From Neckera pumila (lineage: Eukaryota > Streptophyta > Bryopsida > Hypnales > Neckeraceae): 64,000 bases of DNA. The notes beneath the pieces are model-generated. The model was given only the letters and a program-made list of their open reading frames with translations. It was not told where the DNA came from and searched no databases. The position numbers were made by a program, and so were the translations under genes. The first letter of the stretch is position 1, and every line of letters starts with the position of its first letter. Positions 1 through 12,895 of this stretch are shown piece by piece. The stretch is from assembly GCA_963969595.1 (NCBI GenBank), contig OZ018412.1, positions 4,094,501-4,158,500 of the forward strand. Direction: 5' to 3'.

Positions 1-139
1 CCTCGCCGCTGTTTGTAGTTTGGAGGAGAATCCAATGCCCCTGTTCGAGCTCCGACTTGACTAGACGCTCCCTGCTGATGACTGAACGTTCCCTTGATCT
101 GCATGTCCCTGATGACACTGTTGCTCCTCGTCGCTACTA

Positions 140-420
140 AGGTAACTGCACCTTAAATTGCACAATTGAGCAATTCATTATGGTTTTTATTATTATATTG
201 AATTTTTTTGTAGGGTCCCATTGGTAGTCAAAACAGGATTCTAGATTCTCTTAGAATGCATTTTTTGGACACCCTGTGAATAGACTACAAATTTCCAAAT
301 TGCTAAAAATAGGTGCACCTAAAAGCGATCATAGAGTCACATGAATAGTGGGAGTACATTTTAGGCAAGAATATCTAGTGTGCAATTTTAGGAACCGTGC
401 AATTTTAGGTGTAGTTACCT
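140..420. mobile_element. MITE with TA target duplication
   Basis: The two ends are inverted copies of each other. The left end is AGGTAACTGCACCTTAAATT, and the right end in reverse complement is AGGTAACTACACCTAAAATT. Each end is flanked by TA (138-139 and 421-422). The 281-bp interior has no reading frame and repeats the terminal motif 'aggtgcacct' internally. A TA duplication fits a Tc1/mariner (Stowaway-type) non-autonomous element. The family assignment is inference; the inverted ends and TA flanks are seen directly. Confidence 0.6.
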
Positions 421-422
421 TA

Positions 423-1537
423 TAGTAGAACCTCCCTCCCTAAGTTGTTCCTCTAAAAGTCGATAAAACCTCTGTAAACAAATAGGCTCGGGGGGTGCAC
501 TCTATACTATTCTTAGACATCACGTGTGTTCAAGCCCCTATTGGACAAGGGCTATGTAGGTAAATTTTGTGAATTTACCTAGGGCTATCTTTACCTAAAT
601 TTCTAAAATTGTCTTATTTTATGTACCGTAACTTTCATTTGGATTTTTTTTTTGTCTTAGTTTCGGCTATCCTATATTCATTATAACTAAAGGAGAGCTA
701 TATGTTTTGCACCAACACTTACGGGATCCAAAAAAAATTATCAGTAAGAAATTATCAGTAAAAAAAGTGTAAGCATTTCTGGGATCTAAGAAACTATATC
801 ATACAATTTGAAGTCCTCGAAAGCAGTGTGACAAAACCAAATCTGCATTCAAACACATTCAATGTGCGGAAAAGCACAAGACACAGTAATACTCACAGCA
901 AAATCCATGAACGTATACAAACCACACACAAAGTATCCCATAGCTGGTGCGAATAGCAAAAGAGAATGCCATGTGCAAAAATGCTAGGGATGTGTTCACA
1001 AACACAACATAGCCTAATATTGTAGTCCAAAAATTGAAGGTTGTGCAAAGAATAGGGTAGCGATATGGTTTCAATGTGCAACAGGGAAACGTGCTGCCTA
1101 AAAGGACGCAAAGATCCTAAAAATAAAATACACAAACAACAGGTGGCTGTTGGTGGAGTTCATTGCTGAAATCTTTAAACGCAAACTGTAGAACCTGCAC
1201 ATTCCACAACACCACCACGATCAAGGATAATCAGAATACTTACAACTTACATGGAAAATTAAAGAACTAAGCATTGGCTGGAGAGTTTATCACAATTAAC
1301 CTCAACGCATTGCAAGTGTTACCCGAATTTTTGGACAGAGAATTTGCCCATCTGCCTTCTGTACCGTAACTTCATGGTGACAACCGCTCTGAAGAATCTA
1401 ACGGAGTTTGTGAAGTTGTGCATCACTCAGTGCTTGAAGAGGACTGATCCGGAAGTGCTTGGGGACTTCACTGTCCAATTTCCAGGACTTTGTGAAAACT
1501 TGCATGTTCTTGTCAAATTGCCGTAGTATCACAGTAT
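423..1537. other. No gene seen; possible tRNA-like SINE fragment
   Basis: No convincing gene is present. Near 485-545 a sequence resembling a Pol III A box (aggctcggggggtg) is followed about 35 bases later by a B-box-like gtgttcaagcccc, which hints at a tRNA-derived SINE head, but no clear tail or target duplication was found. Minus-strand frames around 859-1135 read as hydrophobic peptides without a recognisable family. 1344-1526 has an open plus-strand frame of 60 codons in GC-richer sequence and may be a relic exon. Confidence 0.3.
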
Positions 1538-1772
1538 CACCATAAGAAACCCATGTTTTTTGGGATGTTTTTACTATTTTTTGGAACGCATTTTTGTGGA
1601 CATTGAATGAAACAACCCATGTTTTTATGTCAACAATGATCAATAAAACATCTTGATGTTTTATTGAACATCATTGTTGATATAAAAACATGGGTTGTTT
1701 TATTCAATGTCTACAAAAATGCGTTCCAAAAAATAATGAAAACATCCCAAGAAACAAGGATTTCTTATAGTG
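1538..1772. mobile_element. CACTA-like foldback MITE, TSD TAT
   Basis: This 235-bp element is almost wholly palindromic. It starts CACCATAAGAAACCC and ends in TTTCTTATAGTG, so its termini are CACTA-like. It is flanked by the 3-bp duplication TAT (1535-1537 and 1773-1775). The arms of about 110 bases pair around a short centre near 1655. A homologous element with the same termini lies at 47329-47545, which confirms a family. Three-base duplications with CACTA ends are the known signature of the CACTA (En/Spm) superfamily. There is no coding capacity. Confidence 0.75.
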
Positions 1773-1775
1773 TAT

Positions 1776-2760
1776 GTACTTTGCCTTCTTCAGTTTCGAA
1801 CACTTCACACCAGCAATCTGCACGTCCAGAGCGGCAAGTTGCAGCGCTGCATACTGTGGTGTAGAACTTGCACACATATGAGCAAGTCTAGAAACACTTG
1901 CCAAAGCAGGCAGCAAGCGCAACAATGCGCTCCGATTCACATGGTGACACTCAAAAGAGAGCCACCCACAGCAAGACTCACAAGAAAAGTCCAGCACAAA
2001 TTTTAAAAAGCGCGTGATTAAGTACCACTTCTCCGATTGATCCCATGATGTGGGTGCCACTCAAACCCTTTGAAAAATTCAGTGGACAAATTTGGCAAAC
2101 TCCCAACGGAAGTAATAAGACTAGTGAATAGAATGCACCCCACACGGTCTGCAGTGGAGACAAATCAAGGGTTTAGCAGTTTAACAAGAGAGCAAGAATC
2201 CCGAAACACACATGCATACCAAAATGGACTTGCGAAGCTTCAAGAGGACGGGAGTTACGATCGGGGTATCTCAGTGGAAGTGATTTGCATGCAACTTATC
2301 TGTCCTCGTCATCTGCAGGTTCAGAGAAGCCAAAATTGAGCAAGTCTCATTCTTGGGAGATGAACTATGCATTAAACTATGGAGCGATTCATCTACGACT
2401 TCTAGATTTGCTAACAAGGCACATACAACAAGCAACTAGGAAAGTAGAACAAGAAGAAAAAACGCACATTCAACTTGGCAAATATATTCGCACCAAAATT
2501 GCCGCAGCTACAAATGGGAGCGCACGTCTCCAAACAGAATTGGAAATTAGCATTTTGGGAAGGAGATGGTTGTCTTGAGGAGCTGCAGCAATTGAAACTG
2601 TCCCAAAATCCATCTATCAAATTCATGTGGCTGCCAAATGTGATTCAGAATTGGCATGACTGAAGGGATCTTCTCCAAAAAATGCTACTTTCGATTTTGC
2701 ACAATATCTTGGAAAATCTCCTTAACTTGTCAAGCAATCAGAAATCTCACTAAAGTAGGT
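1776..2760. other. Unique GC-richer stretch without identifiable gene
   Basis: The composition is closer to the coding regions of this window than to the AT-rich spacer, and open frames of 60-118 codons occur on both strands (for example plus 2070-2578 and minus 1704-2060). No frame matches a family I recognise, and splice-linked exons could not be built. It may be a relic of a gene or transposon. The next TTAA element begins directly after it. Confidence 0.3.
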
Positions 2761-2764
2761 TTAA

Positions 2765-3342
2765 CCCCTAAAGTCCCATTGTCCCTACGGGGGACAAAAT
2801 GGATTTTGGGCAGGTTCCTATGAGCTCAATTTTTAATGAAACTTTTTGAAACTTTCCCATAAGATAGAAAAACTTGTTAGCTTTTGGGGAATGTAATTTT
2901 TATTTCAATTGGTGCCCGGGAGCAAAAGTTATGCCCAAATAAGCTCAAAACAAGGGAGAAAGGGCAGCAAAAAAATTTTGCAAAAAATTTAATTTAATTT
3001 TTTTAATTTTTTTTCCTTGTAGATTATATTTTTGCCTATTTGGGAAGCTTTGATTCATTTCATTTGGATTTTTTATGAGAAAGTTATGGACAATCTTGTT
3101 TTTTGGGCAGTTAGAGTATCTTCTTGAAAAAAACTTTTTCTTTCACTTTGAATGCTGATATCTTTCAATCCATACCGTCAAACATCATAAAATTTTTACT
3201 ACATGATTTGTAAAAAGTGTACTACAATATCCTATGGTTAATTTCTAAAAAAAAATATTTTTTCTGATCTTTTAGATGAACGCAACAAAAGTAGCAGTTT
3301 TGAGTGATTTTTGACAGAAAAATGGCCTTGGGACTTTAGGGG
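2765..3342 (+). mobile_element. TTAA-flanked element, internally deleted copy (A)
   Basis: TTAA at 2761-2764 is followed by CCCCTAAAGTCCCA, and the right end in reverse complement begins with the same 14 bases before TTAA at 3343-3346. Just inside the left end is a subterminal palindrome, TTGTCCC-tacg-GGGGACAA. The internal text (a block with aagctttgattcatttcatttgg, then aaagttatggacaatc) matches the copies at 42778 and 61557, but this one is only 578 bp against about 920 bp, so it is an internal deletion derivative. It is non-coding. TTAA duplications with CCC-starting inverted repeats are the known hallmark of piggyBac elements; the assignment is inference. Confidence 0.75.
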
Positions 3343-3469
3343 TTAAGGTGATGTTAAGGACTCAAATCATATGGGCCCCCTTCTTTTGTTATATTATTTT
3401 AGTAAAAAAATGGGATGCTTCTTGTGAATTTGCAATGCTAAAAAACTATTCTGAAGTAAATGAAAGAAA

Positions 3470-4080
3470 AAAAATGGGTCCGCCCCATATGAAAAAAACC
3501 CAACACTCCCTCCTATGAAAAAAAATGGGATCATTTATGAATATACCCCCTACCCAAATTAAAAAAAAAATTGGGGTGAAGTATGAATGACCCCCTACCC
3601 AATTGTGGAAAAAAAATGAGGTGAGGTGTGACCAAAAATCCTACCTAAGTATGAAAAACAAAGGGGGTGAGGTGTAAATAAATCCACCCAAGTATGGGAA
3701 AAAAACAGGGTAGTGTGAATAAATCCCTATCCAATTAGGGAAAAGAAAATGGAGTGAGTCGTGGAAAAAAAATAATATCCAAGTATTAAAAAAAATAGGG
3801 TGAGGTGTAAGTACCCAAGTAGGGAAAGAAATAAAGTGGGGTGAATAAATCCCATATCCAACTTTGGAAAAAAAATGGAGGTCAGTTGTGAAAAAGAAAA
3901 CTAATATCCAAGTATTAAAAAAAATGGGGTGAGGTGTGAGTAACCCCTATCCAAGTACTGAAGAAAATAATGGCATGATTGTGATAAAAATTTGTAACTG
4001 TATATGAGGGAAAATTGGGAAATGGTGTGAATAAACCCACTCCCGAGTCAGTCACCAAAATTGGGTGAGGTATTCCAAAA
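3470..4080. repeat. Degenerate minisatellite, unit about 50-55 bp
   Basis: About ten imperfect repeats of a unit of the form 'aataaatccctacccaagtatggaaaaaaaatggggtgaggtgtg' (wording varies from unit to unit) run head to tail. Each unit has a pyrimidine-rich 'ctatccaagta', a poly-A run and 'ggggtgaggtgtg'. The units are too diverged for a recent expansion. No reading frame persists through the array. 4081-4715 after it holds nothing recognisable. Confidence 0.6.
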
Positions 4081-4715
4081 CATAGCCCCCTGCAAATTCA
4101 CAAGAAAATCACCCAAATTACAAAGAAAGTGGAAGAGTGACAAAACCTGCATCCACAGGTGCTAGAAGATTCTGAAGGAGCCTATACTAGAGGAGTAGTG
4201 GTTTTGGACTGCAAAATGTAGATCTTGATCACCAACAGCAAAACTCAGATGCCATATTCATTGCAGTTTTCCAAAATGGGTCTTCCTGGGTGCGATCTAC
4301 GATTGCATTACTGCAAAGAACACTTTAAGACTGGAATTAGAGCACAGTTGATTCAATGATAAAATACGGCAATGGATCCATACAAAAACAACAACGTCCT
4401 TAAATTGAAAGCAAAGTAGGCTAGATGCACTGATAAGTACCTGATGTGTGAATGCTCCAAAACTCATATGCACACCAGCTAACACATGTAGGAACCAATT
4501 CCCACAAAGACACCGGCGGGACCAAGAAAGCTAGTTCAAGGGATTGTTAGAAACATACTCATTTAAGTTCTCTGCGTCATCCCTATCCAAGCAATAAACT
4601 TGGCTCTCCAAATTATATGTCAAAGTCGCATTTGTGTTACTGCCTCAAGATTGATCCAATTGGAATCTGTTAAATTACACTTGAATTTATATTGGCCAGA
4701 TGCAAGATTGTAGTA

Positions 4716-7700
4716 CTACAATATGACTTGCACAGTAGACACTGAAATCTCCTTCTTCCCTTGAGTTACCTCACGTTTTGCCAGATCAACAAGTTGCTTC
4801 AGTGATCCCCTTAAATTGCCAACACCTCGCCTGCGCATCTTCTGGATGCGGCCAATCCACCAAATACCCTTGTCCACAGTTTGCATAGTTGATGTCGCAG
4901 CGCCAGACTTTCCTAATCGACTTTGTCTCCTTCTCTTTGCTATACTCACCGTAGATGCCTGTGTAATTGTGGAACGCTGCACAAAGTACACTCCCACATC
5001 CAAACCAATTCCCACAAAGCAATTGTTTGAGCATTGAGCTGCACTTAGATAATCCTTGCTATTATTGAAGTATAAGGATTTTTTAACACGAGTCAAGCAA
5101 CCCTTAAATAAGAAAGGGTTATCATTGAGTTGACCGACCAAAGTTGACTTGAAAATTCTGTTACCATTGAACTCCACAAAAGCTTCTACCTTGGCTGGGA
5201 CTAGGATGGTACTGACGTACTCTTCGTGGGTGCTCAACATTTCGGAAATTATGTCACGTGTTTCACTCTCTACAACTATCATAGTTGGGATACCGTCATC
5301 AATGACATCCTCTTCCACATCATCATCCAGAACCGGTTGAAGTTCAAGTAATTCAACCCTTCTCTGCACCTCGCGCTCCTTCTCACGTATGTCTTCTTGC
5401 AAGACCTCCATGTCACCATCCTCTCCATAAATTGGCTTAGCACCTGCAGCAAACGCAAAAGATTGTGCATCTGCAAGTTCCACAACCCACAGTCTATCGA
5501 ACCAGACCTTGTGGATTTGGGGCCATGTTCAAGGAATTTAACATCTTTTGCGCCTCCTTGAGAACTTCCTTCAAAGCTGTCACAACTTCCTTGTTAGTTG
5601 GAATGGCAGTATAGTCTCAAAGATCTGGCTGTACCTTGTCAACCGCAAGTTTGTGCAACTTGGCCCAAATGTTTGTCATTTTGTTGTATGCCCTATTAAA
5701 TTTGATGCCATTTGTTCCGTATTCAATCTGCAACAAACAATTCACAGTATTTGCTGTACCTAGCAATTCTTGAAAATTGTATGCCCTCTCCATTCCTACC
5801 AAGCCTCCTACTTTTTAAAAAAAAAACTCACAAGAATCACTCCCAGTCAGGTGGAAAGGCAGACTCAAGTGAGGATACGTATCACAAAAATGGCAAATTA
5901 GCAATACAATAAAATGACAAGATAGTTGTATGTCCAGGAAACATTGCTGACTAACAAAGTGTAGTTTTGGATTTACAGCTTCATTATTTCCTAGTACCCC
6001 ATGATTCCTGTGCCTCATCTATAGTTTCCACAATCTGAAAAAAAAGGAAACCTTAGCTACTTTTACAATTCGGGATCGCAAATCATCAAGTGGAGAAAGA
6101 AAAATGTCTATATAGTCGGCACAGATTTCCAAATACATCTCTGTTCCAAGAATTTGCTCACGGTGCAAATCAATCAACAAACGGAGTGATCGCAAGCAAT
6201 TTCGGACTTTTTTGGAACACAATCTTTGTGCACTAGCCTAGTTTTGGCGGTCCTTTCTATCGTAATCCTCCTGCAATAACCTATGTTGATCTATAGTGAA
6301 ATGATTAAAAACTTGGCAAATATATTGGTGCATTGCCATATCAGCCCCTAACCTCAAAGTGCGCACATTGCTATCAAGGAGGTTAAGCAGTTTTTTACTG
6401 TTGTAGATATAATCCTAGTCATACAAGCTAGTTGCTTCTCCGCTGGCATTCATAGAGGACGTGAAAACCCAACCCTCCCAACCTACACCTAACCTCATCC
6501 CATCTACACCACAGTAGTCTGAAAGCATTAGTTGCCGCCTCCTAGAGTCACCGTCACTCGCATGTCCAATAATTGGACCCATCGCAGCATAGCAATGCTC
6601 CAACCACAACTCATCAATTTTGTCCATTGCGCTCTAACCCAGTTAGAATCAAAGCATTCATAAGTACAGCAACCAACCAAGACTAATCATGGTATTTTTT
6701 CATGCAACGGATTGACAACAATGACTCTAGCAAAACCTCCTTTCTTATCAAGCCTAAACGAGTCTACCATTTTTGTGTATCCATCTTCCCCGACTCCAAC
6801 AATTGGCTTATAGTCAGTTACACACTTGTGATTTTTTGCTGGTCCATAGAACCCCACCAATGTGTCCGATCTTGCCTCCCAAGACACCCGACTCCTCACC
6901 TTGGTTTCATCTTCAGCAAGGATGACTGGGATGGGTCTAGAGATCCCATGCAGAACTTTGGCATCTATATAAATTTGGGCCACGCACTTGAAGATTTCAG
7001 CATGCTCTCCCGATACGAATGTGACTCCTTTCCTACTCTCCCTACAAATACTGTCAAAACTAGGTCCTGCAAAATTGAGCACAAATAAATCACACAGACG
7101 GCGTCCCCCATAGATCCTCATTGCTTATGAAAAACTTTTAGTATTTTCACTATACCGATTCCCTGAATCCTTCTTGTTCAAGTTTGCTGCTACGTCCTTC
7201 ATGAAGTCCCAGAGTCCGTCCTTCCCTCCAAATGCTCCAATCCTATGCACACTAATAATGTTATTACAAAACTTCATTAGATTATTATCTGAGGAGGCAT
7301 TCTTTGCACTTTCACGCATTGTTGGCCTTCTGGCTTTCAATTGAACAATCTTAGTTTTAGCATGCTAGTGCTGAAGTTTTTGTAACCGGAATTTCTTAGT
7401 CAAAACCCTAGTATGTTTAGACACTTCAAACACAGACAAATACCCTAATCGTATGCCCCCTGTTGTGCTGCGGTGCCCTCTTTTCAGCAATGCGGGGTCC
7501 TCCCACCTAACTCGCATTCTAAAATCATCTTGAAGCGGGATCAGAACCCACACAGGACAAGTTAAATTTGGGAAGGGCTCCGCAGACACAGATACACAAT
7601 GACAAAGTTTATGGCAAAATGCACCAGCGACCTGAACTATGTACCCTCTAACGTCAATTGCAGCAGTCAAATGGGGTTCAGGATACCACTGATCACCAGA

Positions 7701-9075
7701 ATGGGTGTCCTGAAGCATTGCCCTAATATGATAGGAATTCCTAGCGTATTGAACAATTGGACCCCTAAATCCATAGCACCCTAATCTCGCAAGAGCAATT
7801 CAATCAATGCTTTTAGGTCGGCTCTCAGATGTACCTTCCCGCCCAATTGATGAAGTTTGCCTGAACCATGAGTGAAGGTTGCCTTGGTTGGAGAGAATAC
7901 TTGCTGCAAAAGACCGACTGGGGTGCCCTGGCCGACCTGTCCTTGCTGGTTCCTTGGAGACCTGTTCTGCATCCTCTACAGCTTTCTAGTGTTTGAAGCC
8001 CGCCAAATGATTCTTCAAATTCACCTCCATTGTCTTCCTTGGTGGGCAAAGAACCATGAGCTCCCGGCAATATGGGCATTTCACTTTGAACCAGTAGCAT
8101 CTGGTGTTCTCAATTGTCAAATTCTCCAAAATTGTGAATTTCTTGTACCCATCTGTAAGGGTAGCATTCACCCCTTCCACGATCTGAACCCCTTCAGCAA
8201 TTAGTTTTGTGTGATCTTCGGGAGTAATGGTAATTGGCCTCCTGTTCTTGGCAACCGCCTGTGGGTGATCGTCGAAGTTGACGTTTTTGGAAGCACAGTA
8301 GTTTCTGACGTGCACCGTACTCACAATGTGAGACCGCCTGAAATTGTTGAACAAATTGTCAATTTGTGCTTTGTTGTGGTCCTTGCTGCTCCTCCCGCAA
8401 TCCTTCTTGCACTCAGCACACCATAGTTTGACAACTCCACTACCATTCAAATCAAAAGTCTTCAATCATGTACCAATCATGATTGTCCATGGCTACTCGC
8501 TTCAGCTCCACCCTCAATTTCTTTGCCCGTTCCAAGTAGCGATCTATTACAACATTCGGTAGAAGTAGAGATTTGAGAGGACTACTGTCTACCTCTGCGG
8601 ACTCTGTGTCACCGCCAATCCTAGATGATCCAACTACCGAAACACCTGGCTCGTCTTCTTCAACTTTGTGGAATTCCGCTTCTTCATGGAATTGCGCTTC
8701 TTGTTCCCCATCGGCGGCAACCTCGACAGTAGTAACCGTGAAAGATCCATCTACAAATCATTGACGTTTGTTTCCGTCATTGTCGCCTTCTCCCAGCCGA
8801 ATCACATGAACTTCTTTCAAGAATCTGTTCAATCTTTCCAACTTCTTCTTAACGTGTCAGCTGTCTTTGGCGTCCCAGAATTCAAAAGGCCAATCCAAGA
8901 TGTCATTTGATTCCATCATGGTCCTCAGTGCCTCCAACGTAGTTGCACTTGCAACATCCACCTTGCCAAAGTATTCAGGGTCTGCGCTTTCAGACTCCAG
9001 ATCCACAATGTGATCTTGTCGGGATGACTTGCAGCCATATTGACCGCCCTCACTCAACACTACAAAGTACCGCAT
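4716..9075 (-). pseudogene. Decayed long transposase-like gene with zinc finger
   Basis: Minus-strand frames from 9075 to 4716 chain into one ancestral protein of roughly 1,300 codons, broken by stops and frameshifts. The N-terminal start is at 9075; in-frame TGA codons interrupt it at about 8857 and 8760, and a frameshift lies near 8465. A C-x2-C / H-x5-H finger (CPYC ... HLAGFKH) is encoded near 7990-8070, followed by a TAG and an RTGRPG stretch like an AT-hook. Three acidic motifs could be a DDE triad: AEDET near 6910, GHASDGDSRRR near 6550 and GSDSCEFFF near 5830. The last frame (4716-5483) is acidic, then very basic. I do not recognise a named family. The order zinc finger, D, D, E with 'CEFFFS' recalls P-element/THAP9-like transposases, but that is inference. 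It is clearly non-functional. Confidence 0.6.
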
Positions 9076-10024
9076 ACACGAACCCTTCTGCTGTCTCTGA
9101 ACGCAACAAACTATAATCCTAAAACCGCAAGACCCTAAATCCTGAAGGTCAAAAATTTGAAATCAAATTCTCTTTTAACCCCAGTAGTCACAATATTCCC
9201 TGCAGGAACTGCACAAACCGCAGGCACCTTCCATCCACAATTGCATGCCACATTGTAAACTATTCCTACCTCAAAGCAAACATCCTACTAACATTCGCGA
9301 AACAAAATAAGAATCAATTTTGCAAAGCGCTAAACACAGAGATGGAAGTCCGCAACCCTAATGTGACGGAAACGTGGGATTTGAGGAAGTAAACTGAGCG
9401 ACGACGAAAAGTAGTTCATCTACGACTTCTCATCCCCTGTCATTGAAAGCCGTTGCTTGTAGAGCACATAGGATCCAGCACATGGGATACCTACTCTATG
9501 CGTAATTTATACGTAGTACATCTTAAAGTTAAGATTTTCTGGAAGTCTTTATGGTGGGGCTACTGTAGAATAAAAAAAAAGGTAAATTTTAGTATTATAT
9601 CCTACCCTTCATTACTTATAATATACAATATCCATTTTAGTGACGCTACTTTATTTTTTTTTAAATTCAAAAATTTAGGACCAAGTAATTAAAACCACCC
9701 TTCATTTGATTGCAAGTTAACAATAAAAAAAATGGAAGTGCCCCCCCTCCCTCCCCCAGGCAAATAAGATCGGGCAATCCCGGCTTTAGGAATAAAATAA
9801 GTTCTAGCACTAAATGAGAGCCTGCCAAGGAATTGTAGTGGACCTAAATCCTCTCAAAAATAGATAAGATATTCTTTTAAATAAGCTTCTTGGTCATGAT
9901 GCGGAGATCCTTTTCCTAAAAATGTGGCACTAGTCCCCCTGCAACAGCTTCTTGTGTAGTGTAAACCCTCTCTAAAGCAATCAACCTCTCTATAGTAATC
10001 TTGTCAGGCGGTTTGGGCCCTATC

Positions 10025-10260
10025 AGTTTAGAGAGGTTCTACTATAAGCCATTTTGACGCTCCTGATAATACTGACACATTCCAACCTCTCCAATACAGT
10101 AGAACCTCCCTAATCCAATACTCTCTAAACCAATAAAGTGTTGTCAAAAAGTATTGATTGTCGATCCCAACTTAACTATATGAACCACCGACAAACATCA
10201 TTCCCTAATATAATAACCTCTCTAATGCAATGTGTCAGACTAGTCTCAACTCTATTCCTT
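10025..10260. repeat. Clustered pogo/Tigger-like end motifs
   Basis: 'gagaggttctactata' (10027-10042) and 'tacagtagaacctccctaa' (10094-10112) are inverted copies of one motif, TA-CAGTAGAACCTC. The sequence between and after them repeats 'caatactctctaaaccaataa'-like blocks. The same 11-mer recurs near 425, 19980, 32450 and 33175. CAG-starting ends next to TA are typical of pogo/Tigger elements. I could not delimit a complete element. Confidence 0.35.
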
Positions 10261-12744
10261 TAGAAAGTTTCTATTGTACCGCTTTTCAAACCACTAGTTG
10301 TTGCATTTTCAACCAATCACTTCTTCTAGCGTCCACTAGTCGCCCCTCCAAGAGTTCCCTCCCTTTTTGCATTTGGCTAGCCCCCTTTTGCTCCTTTCCT
10401 TGCCCATTTTAGTAGCCCAACTAAAACTCAATGAGATTCAAAATGCCCTACTGTCCCTTCTCCCCTATTTTCCAAAGAAATGGCCGTAATTTGTCAATTG
10501 TGAGTTGGTTTTTAATATAAATTATATACATGTGACGCTCTTGAGACATCTAATCTCCAAAATAATTTTCAAAAAATCACACCAAAAACTTGCCCAAACC
10601 TTCAAGAGTCACTGAATGGATTCTTGGAACTTTGCAGGCTAACCTCTAAAGATTCAAGGATAAGGGACAAAACACAAATAATAAATCAAAAACACAATTT
10701 TTATCTTTAGCATTTGAAAACTTCTTTGATTAGTCAAAATTGTGGTTTCATTTGATTTGTGGAAAAAGGCATAAAGGGTTAGTAATGAGAGCATCAATAC
10801 TTTTTCCAAATATTAAATGCTTTGTGCTATTTTCTTTATAATATTTGTTTGACAGTAACACTTTTAGTTTTGAATATAAAAATGAATTAAAAATCCCTAA
10901 CGAGTTAGCACACAAAATATAAATTTTCAAAAAAAATGTTTTTTTCCCTCAAGATGTTGCTCGAAGTCGGGCAACAACCATAAAATGTTTAATTGAGTCT
11001 TCAAGGGTAAAAAGCATACAATTTGCTCACATTGAGCATCGAGGCATACAATGATGGAACTTGCAAAACAAGTTATTTTTTGAAAGATTTTTTTTAAGTG
11101 GTGGTATTTGTAGAAAGGAAATCATTTAGAGTTCAACATATTTTGGAGCATTTTTGGAAGAATTTGGTTGCAGACATCTGTATTGCATTGTATACTATTT
11201 GAAAATTTTAGAGTTTTTTTGTTGATATTGCTACAAAAAACACGAGAAGTAAAGGGTCTTAGAACCTACATATAGTACATATTCCACTTAATGTAACAAA
11301 AAAATGGGTGCAATCTTGTGCTTGCCCCTCTTCATCAAAATCTATGGTCATCGATCTAAAGGGGAAATTTGAACCCTCCATCAAAAAAAAACATTCACAA
11401 AATTGTTTTGGAAAACCTTTGCAGCTTAGAACCTTAGCCGTCAATTTGCAAGGGAAGACTTTGAACACCCTCCCTTGTTGTCAATCTTCAAAAACCAAAA
11501 AAGCATTGATATGAATACTTATATTGATACGATTATCTATATTGGTGCAGAATATTGTATACGGAATACATATGAATATTATATATGGAACATTAATATG
11601 GTACAAATGTATGATGTACAAACACAGGTATTGATATGAGATATGGAATACATGTACAATATCGGAATATACATACGGAATATTCATGACATACAAATAT
11701 GTGTACTATGTTGATATCCCATATCATTTGCAGTCATAACAACCTCTCAAAAAATATAATATGCAGAGGGAGTGGATTATCAATTATTACACAAGCGATT
11801 TTATTTGACGAGTGAACAAGTTTGTCATAATTTGACAATGTGACACAATGTGACAAAAAGATGAATTCACCTCATATTCCTCCAATTCCTTCCTCCCTTC
11901 TCTTGGTGAAAAAACCACAGCCGTTGATCTTCTAACAAAAAAAAATGCCCCCCCTCCATTGTCGTCTATTTTATGATGATATTCAAGGATATTGTACATT
12001 TATCATAGTATGGCATTGATAGAAGCATACTTGTAACATATTCAAAATATGGCATAGAAAAAAAATAAAGTTCCCAATTGGTCAAATTTAAGGGTTTTGT
12101 GTAAATTATGTATTAGTTTAACATAATTACTTTTAAACAATTTTGAATCTATAAGGTCTTATATTTTGGTTTTGCATAAATAGTTGCACCTAAGATTAGA
12201 TGAATTTCAAGAATGACATTTGAATATTATATAAAAAAGTTATAAGAGAATAAAGTTCAATTAGCAATTTTTTTTTTTAAATTTACAAATCTCAATATTC
12301 TTGTATTGAGCACTTTTTACAATGAACATCTATCTATTATCTAAATTTATTTGGATACACTTTAGAAAACACAAAGATATTATGTATGACCTATTTTGTA
12401 GAGTTTCAATGTTGGAAAAATATATTGAAATATTTTATAGAATACTCTTCAATTTTGACGTAGTAAAATTGCCAAAACTCACTCAATCCTTTTCAAATAA
12501 GATGATGTCGTTCTATCTAGTTGCTTTCACATTTGGATTCATGAATTACGTATATTTCATCCATAAATTAAGTATTTATGAATGTAAAGAGCTTCATCTT
12601 TCTAACCAAAATTGCAAATTTCACTTGTTGACTAATGGTATGTTTAGACTATTATATGAATTTGGGGTTTTTAATCCTATATTTAGCTAAATTTTATATT
12701 AGAAGTAATTGTTTATATAGATGTAAATTTAAGTTTTAAGTTTC

Positions 12745-12768
12745 ACACTCTCACTCTCACATACACAC

Positions 12769-12860
<92 letters not shown>

Positions 12861-12895
12861 ATGTGTGTATGTATGTATGTATGTATGTATGTATA
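12745..12895. repeat. Compound microsatellite (TA)n-(GT)n-(GTAT)n
   Basis: A CT/CA-rich lead-in is followed by an uninterrupted TA run from about 12772 to 12848, then a short GT run and a (GTAT) run to about 12893. The length is probably assembly- or allele-dependent. Confidence 0.95.

Noticed and set aside
12322..12690. 122-codon plus-strand ORF
   Set aside because: AT-rich spacer with amino-acid composition expected by chance and no recognisable domain.
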